Assembly: GCF_036327755.1 (NCBI RefSeq)
Contig: NZ_CP109596.1
Location: forward strand, 2,046,001-2,110,000
Direction: 5' to 3'
Source of the DNA: Nocardia sp. NBC_01503
GTDB taxonomy: Bacteria > Actinomycetota > Actinomycetes > Mycobacteriales > Mycobacteriaceae
DNA: 64,000 nt
Shown: positions 49,406-58,488 of the stretch, piece by piece
Position numbering within the stretch: position 1 is the first letter of the stretch
How the letters are laid out: the number at the start of each line of letters is the position of its first letter
The notes under the pieces: generated by a model
What the model saw: only the letters and a program-made list of their open reading frames with translations
Database searches by the model: none
What the model was told of the DNA's origin: nothing
Made by a program: the position numbers and the translations under genes

Positions 49406-50227
49406 TTACTTACCTTCGAACTTCGGGGCGCGCTTCTCGAACACGGCCTGAATCGCCTCGGTCAGATCCTGCGAGGGCAGGAACGCCGAATTCCAGGCCG
49501 ACACATAGCGCAGGCCGTCCGCGACCTTGCCCGCCTTCGGCTGATCCAGCACATCCTTGATGCCCTGCACCACCAGCGGCGGATTCTCGGCAATCTCGCG
49601 CGCCAGCGCGTACGCCGCGTCCAGCACCGCCTCCTGGTCGGCGTAGACGTCGTTGATCAGCCCGATCTTCTCCGCGCGGGCCGCGTTGATGTCCTTGCCG
49701 GTGTAGGCGAGTTCGCGCAGATGCCCCTCACCGATGATCCCCGGAAGCCGGTGCAGCGAACCGATATCCGCGACGATGGCGACCTTCGCCTCGCGCAGAC
49801 TGAATTTCGCCTCGGCACTGGCCAACCGGATATCGGCGGCCGCGATCAGATCCAGCCCGCCGCCGATGCACCAGCCGGAGATCGCCGCGACCACCGGCTT
49901 GCGGCAGTCGGCGACCGCGGTGACCGAGGCCTGCATCTCGCGCACATGGCGCAGGAAGTCGGTGCGCGGTCCGGCGAGCGCGCGATCGGCCAGCAGCGGG
50001 CCGAAGAGCGGGCTCATGGCGGGCAGGTCCAGCCCGTAGGAGAAGTGCTTACCCGAGCCGGTCAGGACGATGGCCCGCACCTGCGGATCCTCGTCCAGCT
50101 CGCGGAAGATGAGCGGCAGTTCGCGCCAGAAGTCCGGGCCCATGGCATTGCCTTTGCCGGGACCGGTCAGCGTCACCGTCGCGATGTGGTCCTTGCTTTC
50201 GACCTCGAAAGCCTTCCAATCGGTCAT
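49406..50227 (-). CDS. Enoyl-CoA hydratase/isomerase (crotonase family)
   Basis: 273 aa. Oxyanion-hole segments are GKHFSYGLDLPAM and ISGWCIGGGLDLIAAADIRLAS; EAKFSLREAKVAIVADIGSLHRLP carries the Glu/Asp region of the dienoyl-CoA isomerase-like subgroup (AxxADxGxL), so it may be a delta3,5-delta2,4-dienoyl-CoA isomerase. The ATG at 50227 gives the normal length; the open frame upstream is antisense to the next gene. Confidence 0.92.
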   Translation of the reverse strand: MTDWKAFEVESKDHIATVTLTGPGKGNAMGPDFWRELPLIFRELDEDPQVRAIVLTGSGKHFSYGLDLPAMSPLFGPLLADRALAGPRTDFLRHVREMQASVTAVADCRKPVVAAISGWCIGGGLDLIAAADIRLASAEAKFSLREAKVAIVADIGSLHRLPGIIGEGHLRELAYTGKDINAARAEKIGLINDVYADQEAVLDAAYALAREIAENPPLVVQGIKDVLDQPKAGKVADGLRYVSAWNSAFLPSQDLTEAIQAVFEKRAPKFEGK

Positions 50228-50353
50228 CGGTCCAGCGTATCGGGGGTGCGGAGGGCGCGGACGGCCGGTGTGAATCCGGTGCGCAATCCGCTGTCCCGCA
50301 TCGGTTTCCGCGCTACTCCGCACATTCACCGCAATCGCTCTACTCTGGTTTGC

Positions 50354-50827
50354 ATGCGCAGGTCCCTGCCACCGGTCGCCTCCAAAGTCTCCGACACGCT
50401 CATTGCCCGCGGCCATCACGGAGTGATCCTCACCCAGCCGCAACCCACCCACACCGCGGCCGACGCCGCCCAGGCACTCGGCGTGGATATCGGCGCGATC
50501 ACCAAATCGCTGGTCTTCCTGCTCGATGACGATCCGGTACTGCTGCTGGTCTCCGGTGCGCACACGGTGCATCTGGAGCGCACCGGGGAACGTCTGGAGG
50601 GCGCGCTGACCAGGGCACCGGCCGCCATGGTGCGCCAGGTGACGGGTCAGCCGGTGGGCGGTGTGGCACCGGTCGGGCATCCGATCAATCTGCCGACCTT
50701 CATCGACAACGCGCTGGCGTCCCATACCGAGCTATGGGCGGCGGGCGGGCATCCGAATACCGTATTCCGCACCACCTTCGGTGAGCTGATTCGGATAACC
50801 GCAGGTCTGGCCATTGATGTCGATTAG
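50354..50827 (+). CDS. YbaK/EbsC-type aminoacyl-tRNA deacylase
   Basis: 157 aa single YbaK domain. Features: ADAAQALGVDIGAITKSLVFLLDD (substrate-pocket Lys in TKSLVF), PVLLLVSGAHTVHLE and GGVAPVGHPINLPTFIDNAL. Such stand-alone proteins hydrolyse mischarged Cys- or Ala-tRNA(Pro). ATG at 50354; it is followed 61 bp later by the flavin reductase gene. Confidence 0.92.
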   Translation: MRRSLPPVASKVSDTLIARGHHGVILTQPQPTHTAADAAQALGVDIGAITKSLVFLLDDDPVLLLVSGAHTVHLERTGERLEGALTRAPAAMVRQVTGQPVGGVAPVGHPINLPTFIDNALASHTELWAAGGHPNTVFRTTFGELIRITAGLAIDVD

Positions 50828-50888
50828 GAATCGGCAGGATGGTGCCGCCGATGGAATATCCGGCGGGGATTGGACGTAGGTTCGGAAC

Positions 50889-51437
50889 GTGACCGATTCT
50901 CCGACGCCTGGCGCCGAGCTACAGGTGCCCGACGACCTGAGCGGCATCACCGCCCAGCAGTATCGCGCCGCCATGCGGCACTATCCGGCGGGCGTCACCA
51001 TTGTCACGCTGAACTCCGAAGCAGGACCGATCGGTTTCACCGCCACCTCCTTCGCCTCACTCTCCGCGCAGCCACCGCTCATCTCGTTCAATATCGCCGA
51101 GACGTCCTCGAGTATCGCCGCCCTGACACAGGCGAAATCGGTGGTCGTGCACTTCCTCGGCGAGCATCAGAAGCATCTGGCGCAGCGGTTCAGTCGCAGC
51201 GCCCAGGAGCGCTTCACCGACCGATCGCTATGGACCACCCTGGAATCCGGCGAACCCGTCCTGCACGGCACGCCGATCTGGGTGCGCGCCACCGTGCATC
51301 AACTGATTCCGATCGGCGATCACACCCTGGTGGTCGGCCTGGTCACCCGGGTGCACGACAACACCGAGGACGCGCCCGCCGTCGGCCCGCTGGTCTACTA
51401 CAACGGCGTCTACCACCGCGCCGAGATCGCCGACTGA
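50889..51437 (+). CDS. Flavin reductase-like (FMN-binding) oxidoreductase
   Basis: 182 aa. The [16 protein letters not shown] ... [24 protein letters not shown] pattern is the flavin reductase domain signature, with [11 protein letters not shown] and the terminal [11 protein letters not shown]. It supplies reduced FMN to a monooxygenase or acts alone. GTG start. The cognate oxygenase is not adjacent. Confidence 0.92.
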   Translation: MTDSPTPGAELQVPDDLSGITAQQYRAAMRHYPAGVTIVTLNSEAGPIGFTATSFASLSAQPPLISFNIAETSSSIAALTQAKSVVVHFLGEHQKHLAQRFSRSAQERFTDRSLWTTLESGEPVLHGTPIWVRATVHQLIPIGDHTLVVGLVTRVHDNTEDAPAVGPLVYYNGVYHRAEIAD

Positions 51438-51444
51438 GCCCGGC

Positions 51445-52071
51445 TCACGCCGCCGCCGAGGCCACCGTCCCGATACCGAGGGCCGCGAGGATTCCGGCGC
51501 TCACCTGCTCCAGCCGATCGCGCACCCTCGGTTTGCGCAGCAGCGTCACCGCCCGGGCGGCCGCCACCGCCAGCAGCACCATTTCGAGTGCGGCAATGGT
51601 GGATTCGATCGCGCCCAGGGTGAGCGCGTTGACGAAATTCACGTGTGCGAGGAACTGCGGCAGCACCGCGAGGTAGAACAGGCCCACCTTCGGATTGAAA
51701 ACACAGGACAGCAATCCGGCAGCGAATGCCGAGCGAACCGAGGAGACCCGGGCGCCCGGCTGCTCCAACTCCGGTTCGGCCGAACCCCTGCGATGCGCCA
51801 TGAGCGCTCGAATCCCCAAGTACAGCAGGTAGATTCCACCGATCACCTTCAGGCTGCGGTACGCGGTGGCGGATTGTTCCAGCAGCGTCGCCACCCCGGC
51901 CGCGACCACCACCGCCCAGACGATGCCACCACAGGCCGATCCCGCTGCGGCGGCAATCCCCGGACGCGGCCCGGCCATCGAAAAGCGCAGTACCAGAAAG
52001 GTATCCGGGCCGGGGGTGAGCGCCAGCAGCACGCACAATCCGATGAAGCTCAGCAGCAGGGGAAGACTCAC
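51445..52071 (-). CDS. LysE/RhtB-family amino-acid exporter
   Basis: 208 aa with about six membrane segments. The family motif is ALTPGPDTFLVLRFSMAGPRPGIAAAAG, followed by KVIGGIYLLYLGIRAL and SCVFNPKVGLFYLAVLPQF. It exports amino acids or derivatives; substrate unknown. GTG start. Convergent with the flavin reductase gene 7 bp away. Confidence 0.93.
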   Translation of the reverse strand: MSLPLLLSFIGLCVLLALTPGPDTFLVLRFSMAGPRPGIAAAAGSACGGIVWAVVVAAGVATLLEQSATAYRSLKVIGGIYLLYLGIRALMAHRRGSAEPELEQPGARVSSVRSAFAAGLLSCVFNPKVGLFYLAVLPQFLAHVNFVNALTLGAIESTIAALEMVLLAVAAARAVTLLRKPRVRDRLEQVSAGILAALGIGTVASAAA

Positions 52072-52120
52072 CGGTCAATCGCAGCGCACCGGCCGCTCGG
52101 ACGCAAGCGGATAAACCAAA

Positions 52121-52159
52121 AGCCGCCGGAGCTGCTGAAATTCAACAGGTCCGACGGCT
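52121..52159 (-). terminator. Hairpin terminator after the heme oxygenase gene
   Basis: AGCCGCCGGAGCTGCTG (52121-52137) pairs with CAACAGGTCCGACGGCT (52143-52159) with four mismatches around an AAATT loop; on the minus strand TTTTGG follows. It lies 17 bp after the stop. Confidence 0.8.
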
Positions 52160-52176
52160 CCCCCGAGCTAGGACAT

Positions 52177-52836
52177 TCAGTTCCGCGCGCTGAATTCCAC
52201 ACCCAGATCGCGGAACACATTCGTGTTCATGGTGAAGGCCAGACGGGCCTCGTCCAGCACCCGCTCCACATCCGCGCCCTCGATGGGCAGCGCGTCCAGC
52301 GCGTCGCGGTAATCGCGCTTGAACGCGGCCGGATTGGTGATCTGGTCGAAGACGTAGAACCGCACGCCGTCACCCTTCTTGGGCAGATCCCACAGCTTCT
52401 CGGCGGTACCGCGAATGACCTGGCCGCCGGAGAGATCGCCCAGGTAGCGGGTGTAGTGGTGCACCACGTATCCGGCGGGCCACTGGGTCGCGCACTCCTC
52501 GATGCGGGCGGCGTAGGCGGCCGTGGTGTTCAGCGCGGTCAGCTCATCGCGCCAGCGCGGGCCACCGAGGTAGGCGAGGTCGGCCTCGAGCGCGGCCAGG
52601 CGGTTCAGCTCGGGCTTGATGAACGGTCCCGCGACGGGATCGGAAGCCAGTGCGGCGGAATGCTTTTCGAGCGCGGAGTAGACGAACCAGAGCTGCGAGG
52701 TATAGCGGTAGAACGCCTCGACACCGAGCTGCCCGGTGAGCAGATCCTTCATGAACGTGGAATGCTCGGCCTCGGCGTGCTGCTGCTCGGTAGCGCTGCG
52801 AATGAGCGTCGAGAACGGCGTGCTGGTGTCCAACAT
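52177..52836 (-). CDS. hmuO: Heme oxygenase (biliverdin-producing)
   Basis: 219 aa all-helical enzyme that opens heme to biliverdin, CO and iron. Proximal heme ligand H20 in EQQHAEAEH and distal-helix YLGDLSGGQVIRG are as in corynebacterial HmuO. ATG at 52836 follows CGAGGAGCTCGACC. A half-match to an iron-regulator box (TTAGGGTA, minus strand, near 52893-52900) lies upstream, which would fit iron-dependent control. It is divergent from the SAM-IV riboswitch. Confidence 0.94.
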   Translation of the reverse strand: MLDTSTPFSTLIRSATEQQHAEAEHSTFMKDLLTGQLGVEAFYRYTSQLWFVYSALEKHSAALASDPVAGPFIKPELNRLAALEADLAYLGGPRWRDELTALNTTAAYAARIEECATQWPAGYVVHHYTRYLGDLSGGQVIRGTAEKLWDLPKKGDGVRFYVFDQITNPAAFKRDYRDALDALPIEGADVERVLDEARLAFTMNTNVFRDLGVEFSARN

Positions 52837-52881
52837 GGTCGAGCTCCTCGGTCGGGTCGAATTACTACGGCTCCGGGGTGC

Positions 52882-52903
52882 CCACCTTTGGATACCCTAA
52901 CTT
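52882..52903 (-). promoter_or_regulatory. Possible IdeR/DtxR-type iron box
   Basis: On the minus strand the sequence TTAGGGTATCCAAAGG resembles the left half of the actinobacterial iron box (TTAGGTTAGGCTAACCTAA), with about 11 of 19 positions matching. The right half is poor, so the call is tentative. Confidence 0.3.
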
Positions 52904-53030
52904 CTTCTTCGACCATACGCTTCAGCAACGATCTCGCGATTCGACCTTTTCGGTGCTACCGATCCAACTTTCGGATGATTTTCCGGAAGGGGTTGACAAG
53001 TCCCTCGATCTTCTGCAAGCCTCTTCAACC

Positions 53031-53145
53031 AGGTCATGAGTACCAGCGCAAAGCCCTGGCTAGCTGGTCGGCAACCCTCCTCCGCGGTGGGGTGCTCCAG
53101 GTGACGACCGGGCCGCCGCCCGACCGGGCGCGGCAAGCGCGGACT
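53031..53145 (+). ncRNA. SAM-IV riboswitch
   Basis: The closing stem GGTCATGAG / GTGACGACC (53032-53040 and 53101-53109), the internal ACCAGCG...AGCTGGT stem, the conserved CGGCAACCCTCC and GCGGTGGGGTGC strings and the downstream GCGCGGCAAGCGCGG region match the actinobacterial SAM-IV riboswitch, which binds S-adenosylmethionine and usually shuts off sulfur-amino-acid genes. A TTGACA at 52993-52998 could be its -35. It lies 50-60 nt before the class V aminotransferase-fold gene. Confidence 0.88.
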
Positions 53146-53197
53146 CTCGATCACTCTTTTTCCGATCGCGTGTCCCTTGCCCGATGGGATTTTCGTG

Positions 53198-54511
53198 ATG
53201 ACCGCATTCGCCGATCAGACCTGCACCGCCCTGGCCACCGTCTCCGGTTGTGATCTCCAGGTACCCCTGGTGCAGGGTGGCACCGTCCGCTACGCCAACT
53301 TCGACTATGCCGCCAGCGCACCGGCTTTGGCACAGGTCACCGCCCGCGTGCAGGAGCTGCTGCCGTTCTACGCCAGCGTGCACCGCGGCGCGGGCTACGC
53401 CTCGCGGGTTTCCACCGACTGCTACGAATCGGCCCGCGGTTCGGTCGCCGGTTTCCTCAATGCCGCCGATGACCAGGTCGTGGTCTTCACCCGCAACACC
53501 ACCGATTCGCTCAACCTGCTCGCCGCCTGCGTATCCGGCGACACCGTCGTGCTGGATGTGGAGCATCACGCCAACTTCCTGCCGTGGGCGCGCAACGGCC
53601 GCCGAGTGGTGCCGATCGCCGACACCATCGAGGAGACCATTCAGCGCGTGGTCGCCGAGCTGTGCAGCAAACCCGCTGCGCTGCTCGCCATTACGGGCGC
53701 CTCCAATGTGACCGGTGAACTGCTGCCGCTGGAGCGGCTGGCCTGGATCGCGCACCAGTGCGGCACCCGGGTGCTGGTGGACGCCGCCCAGCTGGCCCCG
53801 CACCGCCGTATCGACCTGCGCACCAGCGGCATCGACTACCTGGCCTTCTCCGGCCACAAGGCGTACGCGCCGTTCGGTGCGGGTGTACTGGTGGGCCGCC
53901 GCGACTGGCTCGATGCCGCCGAGCCGTACCTGGCCGGTGGCGGCGCGGTCCGCTCGGTGACCGCCGACAGCGTCGAGTGGGCGCCCGCCCCGCAGCGCCA
54001 CGAGGCCGGTTCCCCCAATGTGCTCGGGGTCGCCGCGCTCGCGGCCGCCTGCGATGCCCTCGCCGAACTCGACGAGACCACCGTGCTCGAGCATGAGCAG
54101 TACCTGACCCACCGGCTGCGCTACGGCCTGAAAACCGTTCCGGGCGTGAACTTCCTGCGCATCTGGCGGGACAGCACCGATGCCGTCGGCATTGTCGCCT
54201 TCACCGTGGCCGGTTTCGAACCCGGTCAGGTGGCCGCCTACCTCTCGGCCGAGCACGGTATCGGCGTGCGCGACGGTCGCTTCTGCGCGCACCCGCTGCT
54301 TTCCCGCCTCGGCGTCGATGCCGCACTGCGTGCCAGTATCGGCCTCGGCACCACCGCGGCCGATGTGGACCGCCTCATCGACGCCATCTCCGCCCTGGTC
54401 GAGAACGGCCCGGCCTGGGATTATGCCAAGACCGAAGGGCATTGGAACCCCACGCCGGAGACCCGCCCTTTCGGCGGATCCGACGGGGGCGCGGCACCCT
54501 GTGGATTCTGA
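53198..54511 (+). CDS. Class V aminotransferase-fold PLP enzyme (cysteine desulfurase-like), SAM-IV controlled
   Basis: 437 aa. The PLP lysine is in AFSGHKAYAPFGAGVLVG; other fold-type-I features are FTRNTTDSLNLLA, DVEHHANFLPW and VLVDAAQLAPH. It resembles cysteine desulfurase/selenocysteine lyase-type proteins but lacks an obvious catalytic Cys loop in the usual position, so the reaction is uncertain. The C-terminus ends in a Gly/Pro tail with a Cys (APCGF). ATG at 53198 chosen over a TTG seven codons upstream. Riboswitch control places it in methionine/cysteine metabolism. Confidence 0.88.
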   Translation: MTAFADQTCTALATVSGCDLQVPLVQGGTVRYANFDYAASAPALAQVTARVQELLPFYASVHRGAGYASRVSTDCYESARGSVAGFLNAADDQVVVFTRNTTDSLNLLAACVSGDTVVLDVEHHANFLPWARNGRRVVPIADTIEETIQRVVAELCSKPAALLAITGASNVTGELLPLERLAWIAHQCGTRVLVDAAQLAPHRRIDLRTSGIDYLAFSGHKAYAPFGAGVLVGRRDWLDAAEPYLAGGGAVRSVTADSVEWAPAPQRHEAGSPNVLGVAALAAACDALAELDETTVLEHEQYLTHRLRYGLKTVPGVNFLRIWRDSTDAVGIVAFTVAGFEPGQVAAYLSAEHGIGVRDGRFCAHPLLSRLGVDAALRASIGLGTTAADVDRLIDAISALVENGPAWDYAKTEGHWNPTPETRPFGGSDGGAAPCGF

Positions 54512-54523
54512 GCGGTCGTCAGC

Positions 54524-54712
54524 TCAGAACACCAGATAGCGCCGGGCGAGCTCCTCGATGAAGGGATCGTCGTCGGCGACGGCCTCGAGTATGTCGAGAT
54601 CGTCCCGCACCGAAACCTGGCGCGTATCTTCCTGATCCGGATCCGGCGGCCCGTCCTCTTCGAGCTGCCTGATCAGTTTCGCGCGCACGCGTTCCTTCAA
54701 CGATTCACTCAT
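54524..54712 (-). CDS. Small acidic hypothetical protein
   Basis: 62 aa: MSESLKERVRAKLIRQLEED then an Asp/Pro-rich stretch and a helical end DDPFIEELARRYLVF. No recognised family. Length, charge pattern and third-position GC look genuine, and it does not overlap another gene. Convergent with the aminotransferase gene 12 bp away. Function unknown. Confidence 0.6.
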   Translation of the reverse strand: MSESLKERVRAKLIRQLEEDGPPDPDQEDTRQVSVRDDLDILEAVADDDPFIEELARRYLVF

Positions 54713-54769
54713 ATCCCGAGCATGCCCTGATCGACGGCGGTGTACCGGCCAGGCACGCCGCCGTCCCGA

Positions 54770-55258
54770 TCACACCGGTGCGAGCCAGGTTCCCCACGGC
54801 GTATTACGCAACACGGTATATAGGAAAAGGAATGCCACGGTCACCCACATGGCGGACTTGGGCAGCACCTGCGGTAGTCGGGGCGGCGGCGTCCTGCCCT
54901 GGAACCCCCGCACCACCCAGGTTCCCCACCACGCCAGAAAACCCAGCAACAGTGGGAACAGCAGAATATTGCTGTGGATGGCGTCGAGCACATGCCCTTC
55001 GGTGAGATTGTGCAACCCGCGCAGCCCACCGCAGCCCGGACACCACCACCCCGTCAACTCCTTGAACGGGCAGATGCCGTACGAGCCCTGCACATGCGGA
55101 TCCCGAAAGTGCAGCAGTGCCAGGCCACCCGCCACCGCACCACCCGCGAGCAGCGGCAATCCAGCACTCAGCCACCTGGGGTGAGCAGCTGATTCGGCGT
55201 CGAGTGCGTGCGCGGTATCCACCAGACAACCGTAACCGCGCCCCCGCCGCCCCGCCAT
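54770..55258 (-). CDS. DUF2752 family membrane protein
   Basis: 162 aa. The diagnostic motif is CPFKELTGWWCPGCGGLRGLHNL, with conserved cysteines next to the first membrane spans; three or so hydrophobic segments follow (LLFPLLLGFLAWWGTWVV and MWVTVAFLFLYTVL). Function unknown. The ATG at 55258 gives a short cytoplasmic start; the longer open frame upstream is antisense to the next gene. Confidence 0.85.
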   Translation of the reverse strand: MAGRRGRGYGCLVDTAHALDAESAAHPRWLSAGLPLLAGGAVAGGLALLHFRDPHVQGSYGICPFKELTGWWCPGCGGLRGLHNLTEGHVLDAIHSNILLFPLLLGFLAWWGTWVVRGFQGRTPPPRLPQVLPKSAMWVTVAFLFLYTVLRNTPWGTWLAPV

Positions 55259-55357
55259 ACCGCGCGCGACTTCGCACCCCCCGCTATCAGGATTAGCTCG
55301 GCATACTCGTGGGTATGCTTCCCCGGCAACAGTTTTCGATTCGGGGAGGTAGGTCAC

Positions 55358-55678
55358 ATGAGTAAGCGTCGCCCAGCCGACGGCGACAGGATCACCCGCG
55401 CCGCGGCATACGCGGGTCTCCTCGCGGTCATCATCATCGCCAAGGCGGGCAGCCGAATTCTGGGCTACTCCTTCGGCTGGTCGCTGATCGTCCTGGCCGT
55501 GCTGGCACTGATCGGCGCGGGCGTCCACTTCCTGCCGAACCAGCGGAAACGGCCGGCGGCGGCACAGGCCGACGATTTGACCGTCCCCGCCCCGGTGATC
55601 CACGTGAACCCCCAGGAGCCGCCCACCCAGCCGGTGCACTATGTGACGCCAGCTCCCCCGACCGCCTACTCGCAGTAG
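55358..55678 (+). CDS. Small hypothetical membrane protein
   Basis: 106 aa. Basic N-terminus (MSKRRPADGDR), then two hydrophobic segments at about 18-32 and 40-60, then a Pro/Gln/Val-rich cytoplasmic tail with PPTQPVHYVTPAPP. No recognised family. ATG at 55358 is fixed by GGGGAGGTAGG just upstream. Convergent with the TetR gene. Confidence 0.7.
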   Translation: MSKRRPADGDRITRAAAYAGLLAVIIIAKAGSRILGYSFGWSLIVLAVLALIGAGVHFLPNQRKRPAAAQADDLTVPAPVIHVNPQEPPTQPVHYVTPAPPTAYSQ

Positions 55679-55681
55679 CCC

Positions 55682-56296
55682 TCAGCGAATCGGCGCCCGT
55701 GCGCTCACCGGTGCGGTGAGCGCGCCCGCGAGCATATCGATGACCTCCGCCCAGGCGCCGATCTCACCCGCGGCCACCCGGCCCGATTCCACCGCCCGCT
55801 CATGGTCGGCGAGCAGCGCGAACAGCATGGTGGGCAGCGCGCGCAGCCGATGCACCCGCAATCGCGGTGGGAGAGCGGTCATCTCGTCATCGAGGCGCTG
55901 CATGATCACGCGCACCGAAGTACGCCGATCGCTGTCCAGATTCGACGCGTCGGTAATCGCGGGATGGGTGTGGATCTGCTCGAAGAAGCGCGCGTAGTGA
56001 CTGATCCCGTGCTCACCGAGTTCGAACATCGGCACCACCAGCGCCTCCAGCAGTCCGTGCACTCCGGCATTCGCACCCACTTGTTCGGCGAGCAGTTCCA
56101 GTCGGCGCACCTCGAGCGTGGCCAGCCGCAGCTCCACCACGGCTTCGATGAGCCCGTCCCGGGAGCCGAAGTGGTACTGGATCGCCGAATTATTGCGCTG
56201 TCCGGCGGCGGCGGCGATATCGCGCAGCGGCACCGCCTGCCCGCGCTCGGCAATGAGCCGCTCGGCGGCGAGGATGATCCGTTCCCTGCTGGTCAC
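55682..56296 (-). CDS. TetR/AcrR-family transcriptional regulator
   Basis: 204 aa. The N-terminal helix-turn-helix is RERIILAAERLIAERGQAVPLRDIAAAAGQRNNSAIQYHFGSRDGLIEAVV. The C-terminal ligand domain spans about 65-195. GTG start at 56296. It is divergent from the SDR/oxidoreductase pair, and a CTTAAG repeat in the shared 109-bp region is a likely operator. Confidence 0.9.
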   Translation of the reverse strand: MTSRERIILAAERLIAERGQAVPLRDIAAAAGQRNNSAIQYHFGSRDGLIEAVVELRLATLEVRRLELLAEQVGANAGVHGLLEALVVPMFELGEHGISHYARFFEQIHTHPAITDASNLDSDRRTSVRVIMQRLDDEMTALPPRLRVHRLRALPTMLFALLADHERAVESGRVAAGEIGAWAEVIDMLAGALTAPVSARAPIR

Positions 56297-56339
56297 AGTG
56301 AGCAGAGTAGCCGCCCACCAGCCGGTAAAGAACTAGTCC

Positions 56340-56369
56340 TTGACACTTAAGCACAATTTCTTAAAGCTC
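56340..56369 (+). promoter_or_regulatory. Promoter with probable TetR operator
   Basis: TTGACA (56340-56345) resembles a -35; two CTTAAG/CTTAAA boxes (about 56346-56351 and 56360-56365) spaced 8 bp lie between it and a TTAAAG that could serve as -10. The arrangement suggests a repressor site covering the promoter of the downstream SDR gene. Confidence 0.45.
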
Positions 56370-56405
56370 TGAGTGACTGTCATCACTTCGATAGGACTGC
56401 ACTCG

Positions 56406-57194
56406 ATGATCCTGGACACCTTCCGACTGGACGGCCGCGTCGCCGTCGTCACCGGCGCGGGCCGCGGAATCGGCGCGGCCACCGCCCTGGCGCTGGCCGA
56501 GGCCGGCGCCGACGTCGCCCTCGCCGCCCGCACCCCCGAACAACTCGCGGAGGTCGCGGGCAAGATCCGCGCGCTGGGCCGGCGCGCCGTCATCGTCCCC
56601 TGTGATCTGAACGATCTGGCCACCGTCACCGCGTTCGCCGATACCGCCGCCGCCGAACTCGGCCGCCTGGACATCGTGGTCAACAATGTCGGTGGCACCA
56701 TGCCGAACACCTTCACCACCACCTCCCCCGAATTCCTCGAGGACGCCTTCCACTTCAATGTGTCCACCGCGCACGCGCTAACCCAGGCCGCACTCCCGTA
56801 CATGCTGAAGAACGACGGCGGCTCGGTGGTCAGCATCTCCTCCATGATGGGCCGCGCGCCCGGCCGCGGCTTCCTCGCCTACGGCACCGCCAAGGCCGCC
56901 CTCGCGCACTGGACCCGCATGGCCGCCAGCGACCTGTCCCCACGCGTGCGCGTGAACGCCATCGCCGTCGGCTCGGTGCTCACCTCCGCGCTGGAAGTCG
57001 TTGCCCAGCAACCGGAAATCAAGGCCAAGATGGAGGGCGCGACCCCGCTGCGGCGTCTCGGCGAACCGTGGGAGATCGCCGCCGCCATCGTCTTCCTCAG
57101 CTCGCGGGCGGGCGGTTACATCACCGGCAAGATCCTCGAGGTCGACGGCGGCATCGAGGCGCCCAACCTCGAACTCGGCCTGCCCGATCTGTGA
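56406..57194 (+). CDS. Short-chain dehydrogenase/reductase
   Basis: 262 aa classical [11 protein letters not shown] cofactor loop, NNVGG in place of NNAG, catalytic SISSMMG and YGTAKAAL (Tyr/Lys), and a C-terminal [14 protein letters not shown] typical of FabG-like enzymes. The NNVG variant is unusual but seen in some actinobacterial SDRs. ATG at 56406 preferred; a GTG eleven codons upstream is possible. The next gene starts 14 bp after its stop. Confidence 0.92.
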   Translation: MILDTFRLDGRVAVVTGAGRGIGAATALALAEAGADVALAARTPEQLAEVAGKIRALGRRAVIVPCDLNDLATVTAFADTAAAELGRLDIVVNNVGGTMPNTFTTTSPEFLEDAFHFNVSTAHALTQAALPYMLKNDGGSVVSISSMMGRAPGRGFLAYGTAKAALAHWTRMAASDLSPRVRVNAIAVGSVLTSALEVVAQQPEIKAKMEGATPLRRLGEPWEIAAAIVFLSSRAGGYITGKILEVDGGIEAPNLELGLPDL

Positions 57195-57208
57195 AACCGG
57201 AGCCAGCA

Positions 57209-58273
57209 ATGAAATACAGTGTCGTGCAATGGAGTACCGGCAATGTCGGTCGCCGCACCCTCCGCTCCATCATCGCCCGCCCCGAACTCGAACTGGTCGG
57301 CGTCTGGGTCTCCAGTGACGCCAAGGCCGGTAAGGACGCGGGCGAGCTCGCGGGCCTGGACCACGAAATCGGCGTCACCGCGACCACGGACGCCCAGGCC
57401 CTGATCGCCCTGAAACCGGACTGCATCGTCCACACCGCCATGGCCGACGACCGCCTCATGGAGGCCGTCGAAGACCTGAAGATGTTCCTGCGCGCGGGTA
57501 TCAACGTGGTCTCCAGCAGCCCCGTCTTCCTGCAGTTCCCCTACGGCACCCTGCCCGACGAGGCCATCGACCCGATCATCGAGGCTGCCAACGAGGGCGG
57601 CGCCTCGCTCTGGGTGAACGGTATCGATCCGGGCTGGGCCAACGACTGGCTCCCGCTGCTGCTCTCCAGCGGCTCCGAGCGCATCGACGCCGTCATCTGC
57701 TCGGAGATCATGGACTACTCCACCTACGACAACCCCAAGGTCCTGTTCGACATCATGGGCTTCGGCAGCGCCGTCGACGACCTGCCCATGCTGCTGCAAC
57801 CCGGCATCCTCACCCTCGCCTGGGGCAGCGTGATCCGCCAGCTCGCCTCCGCCCTGGATATCGAATTGGATTCGGTCACACAGCATTTCGAACGCCTCCC
57901 CGCCCCCGAAGAGCTCACCGTCGGCAAGCGCACCATCGCGCCCGGCACCGCCGCCGCCCTGCGCTTCCAAGTCCACGGCGTCCGCGCCGGCCGAGAGATC
58001 CTCACCCTCGAACACGTCACCCGCCTACACCCCGACCTCGCCCCCGACTGGCCCCAACCAGCCGGAAAGGGTTGCTACCGAGTGGAGATCAAGGGCGAAC
58101 CCGACTACCTCCTGGACCTACAGCTCTACAGCAACGGCGACCACGCCGAAGCCGGAGTGGTAGGCACCGCCGCCCGCCTGGTCAGCGCCATCCCCGCGGT
58201 GGTCCAAGCCCGCCCGGGCCTGCTGACCGCCGTGGACCTACCCCTGACCACAGGCCGCGGCCTGGTCTCCTGA
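57209..58273 (+). CDS. Dihydrodipicolinate reductase-like NAD(P)-binding oxidoreductase
   Basis: 354 aa. N-terminal Rossmann fold KYSVVQWSTGNVGRRTLRSI with a Gly-x-x-Gly pattern, a DapB-like C-terminal half, and INVVSSSPVFLQFPYG. This family includes 2,4-diaminopentanoate dehydrogenase-like enzymes and many uncharacterised nocardial and mycobacterial proteins. It forms an operon with the preceding SDR under probable TetR control; substrate unknown. Confidence 0.88.
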   Translation: MKYSVVQWSTGNVGRRTLRSIIARPELELVGVWVSSDAKAGKDAGELAGLDHEIGVTATTDAQALIALKPDCIVHTAMADDRLMEAVEDLKMFLRAGINVVSSSPVFLQFPYGTLPDEAIDPIIEAANEGGASLWVNGIDPGWANDWLPLLLSSGSERIDAVICSEIMDYSTYDNPKVLFDIMGFGSAVDDLPMLLQPGILTLAWGSVIRQLASALDIELDSVTQHFERLPAPEELTVGKRTIAPGTAAALRFQVHGVRAGREILTLEHVTRLHPDLAPDWPQPAGKGCYRVEIKGEPDYLLDLQLYSNGDHAEAGVVGTAARLVSAIPAVVQARPGLLTAVDLPLTTGRGLVS

Positions 58274-58488
58274 TTCCGCCCGGACATGAATCCGTGACGT
58301 CTCCGAGATGAACGAACGGCGGCCGGAAATCGTTTCAACAGTACGGGTTTGACGATTTCCGGCACCGCCCACCGACGCCTCACCTGACGCGCTCAGCGCA
58401 CGGGCTCCACGCCGCGCACCCCACGCGGCGATCCACAACAGATCCCGGTCGCCCCGGTCCTCCGGAGGCGAGACACAGGAGACCACTC

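Noticed and set aside
52861..52903. Full IdeR iron box before heme oxygenase
   Set aside because: Only the left half matches well, so it is kept as a low-confidence site and not as a finding.
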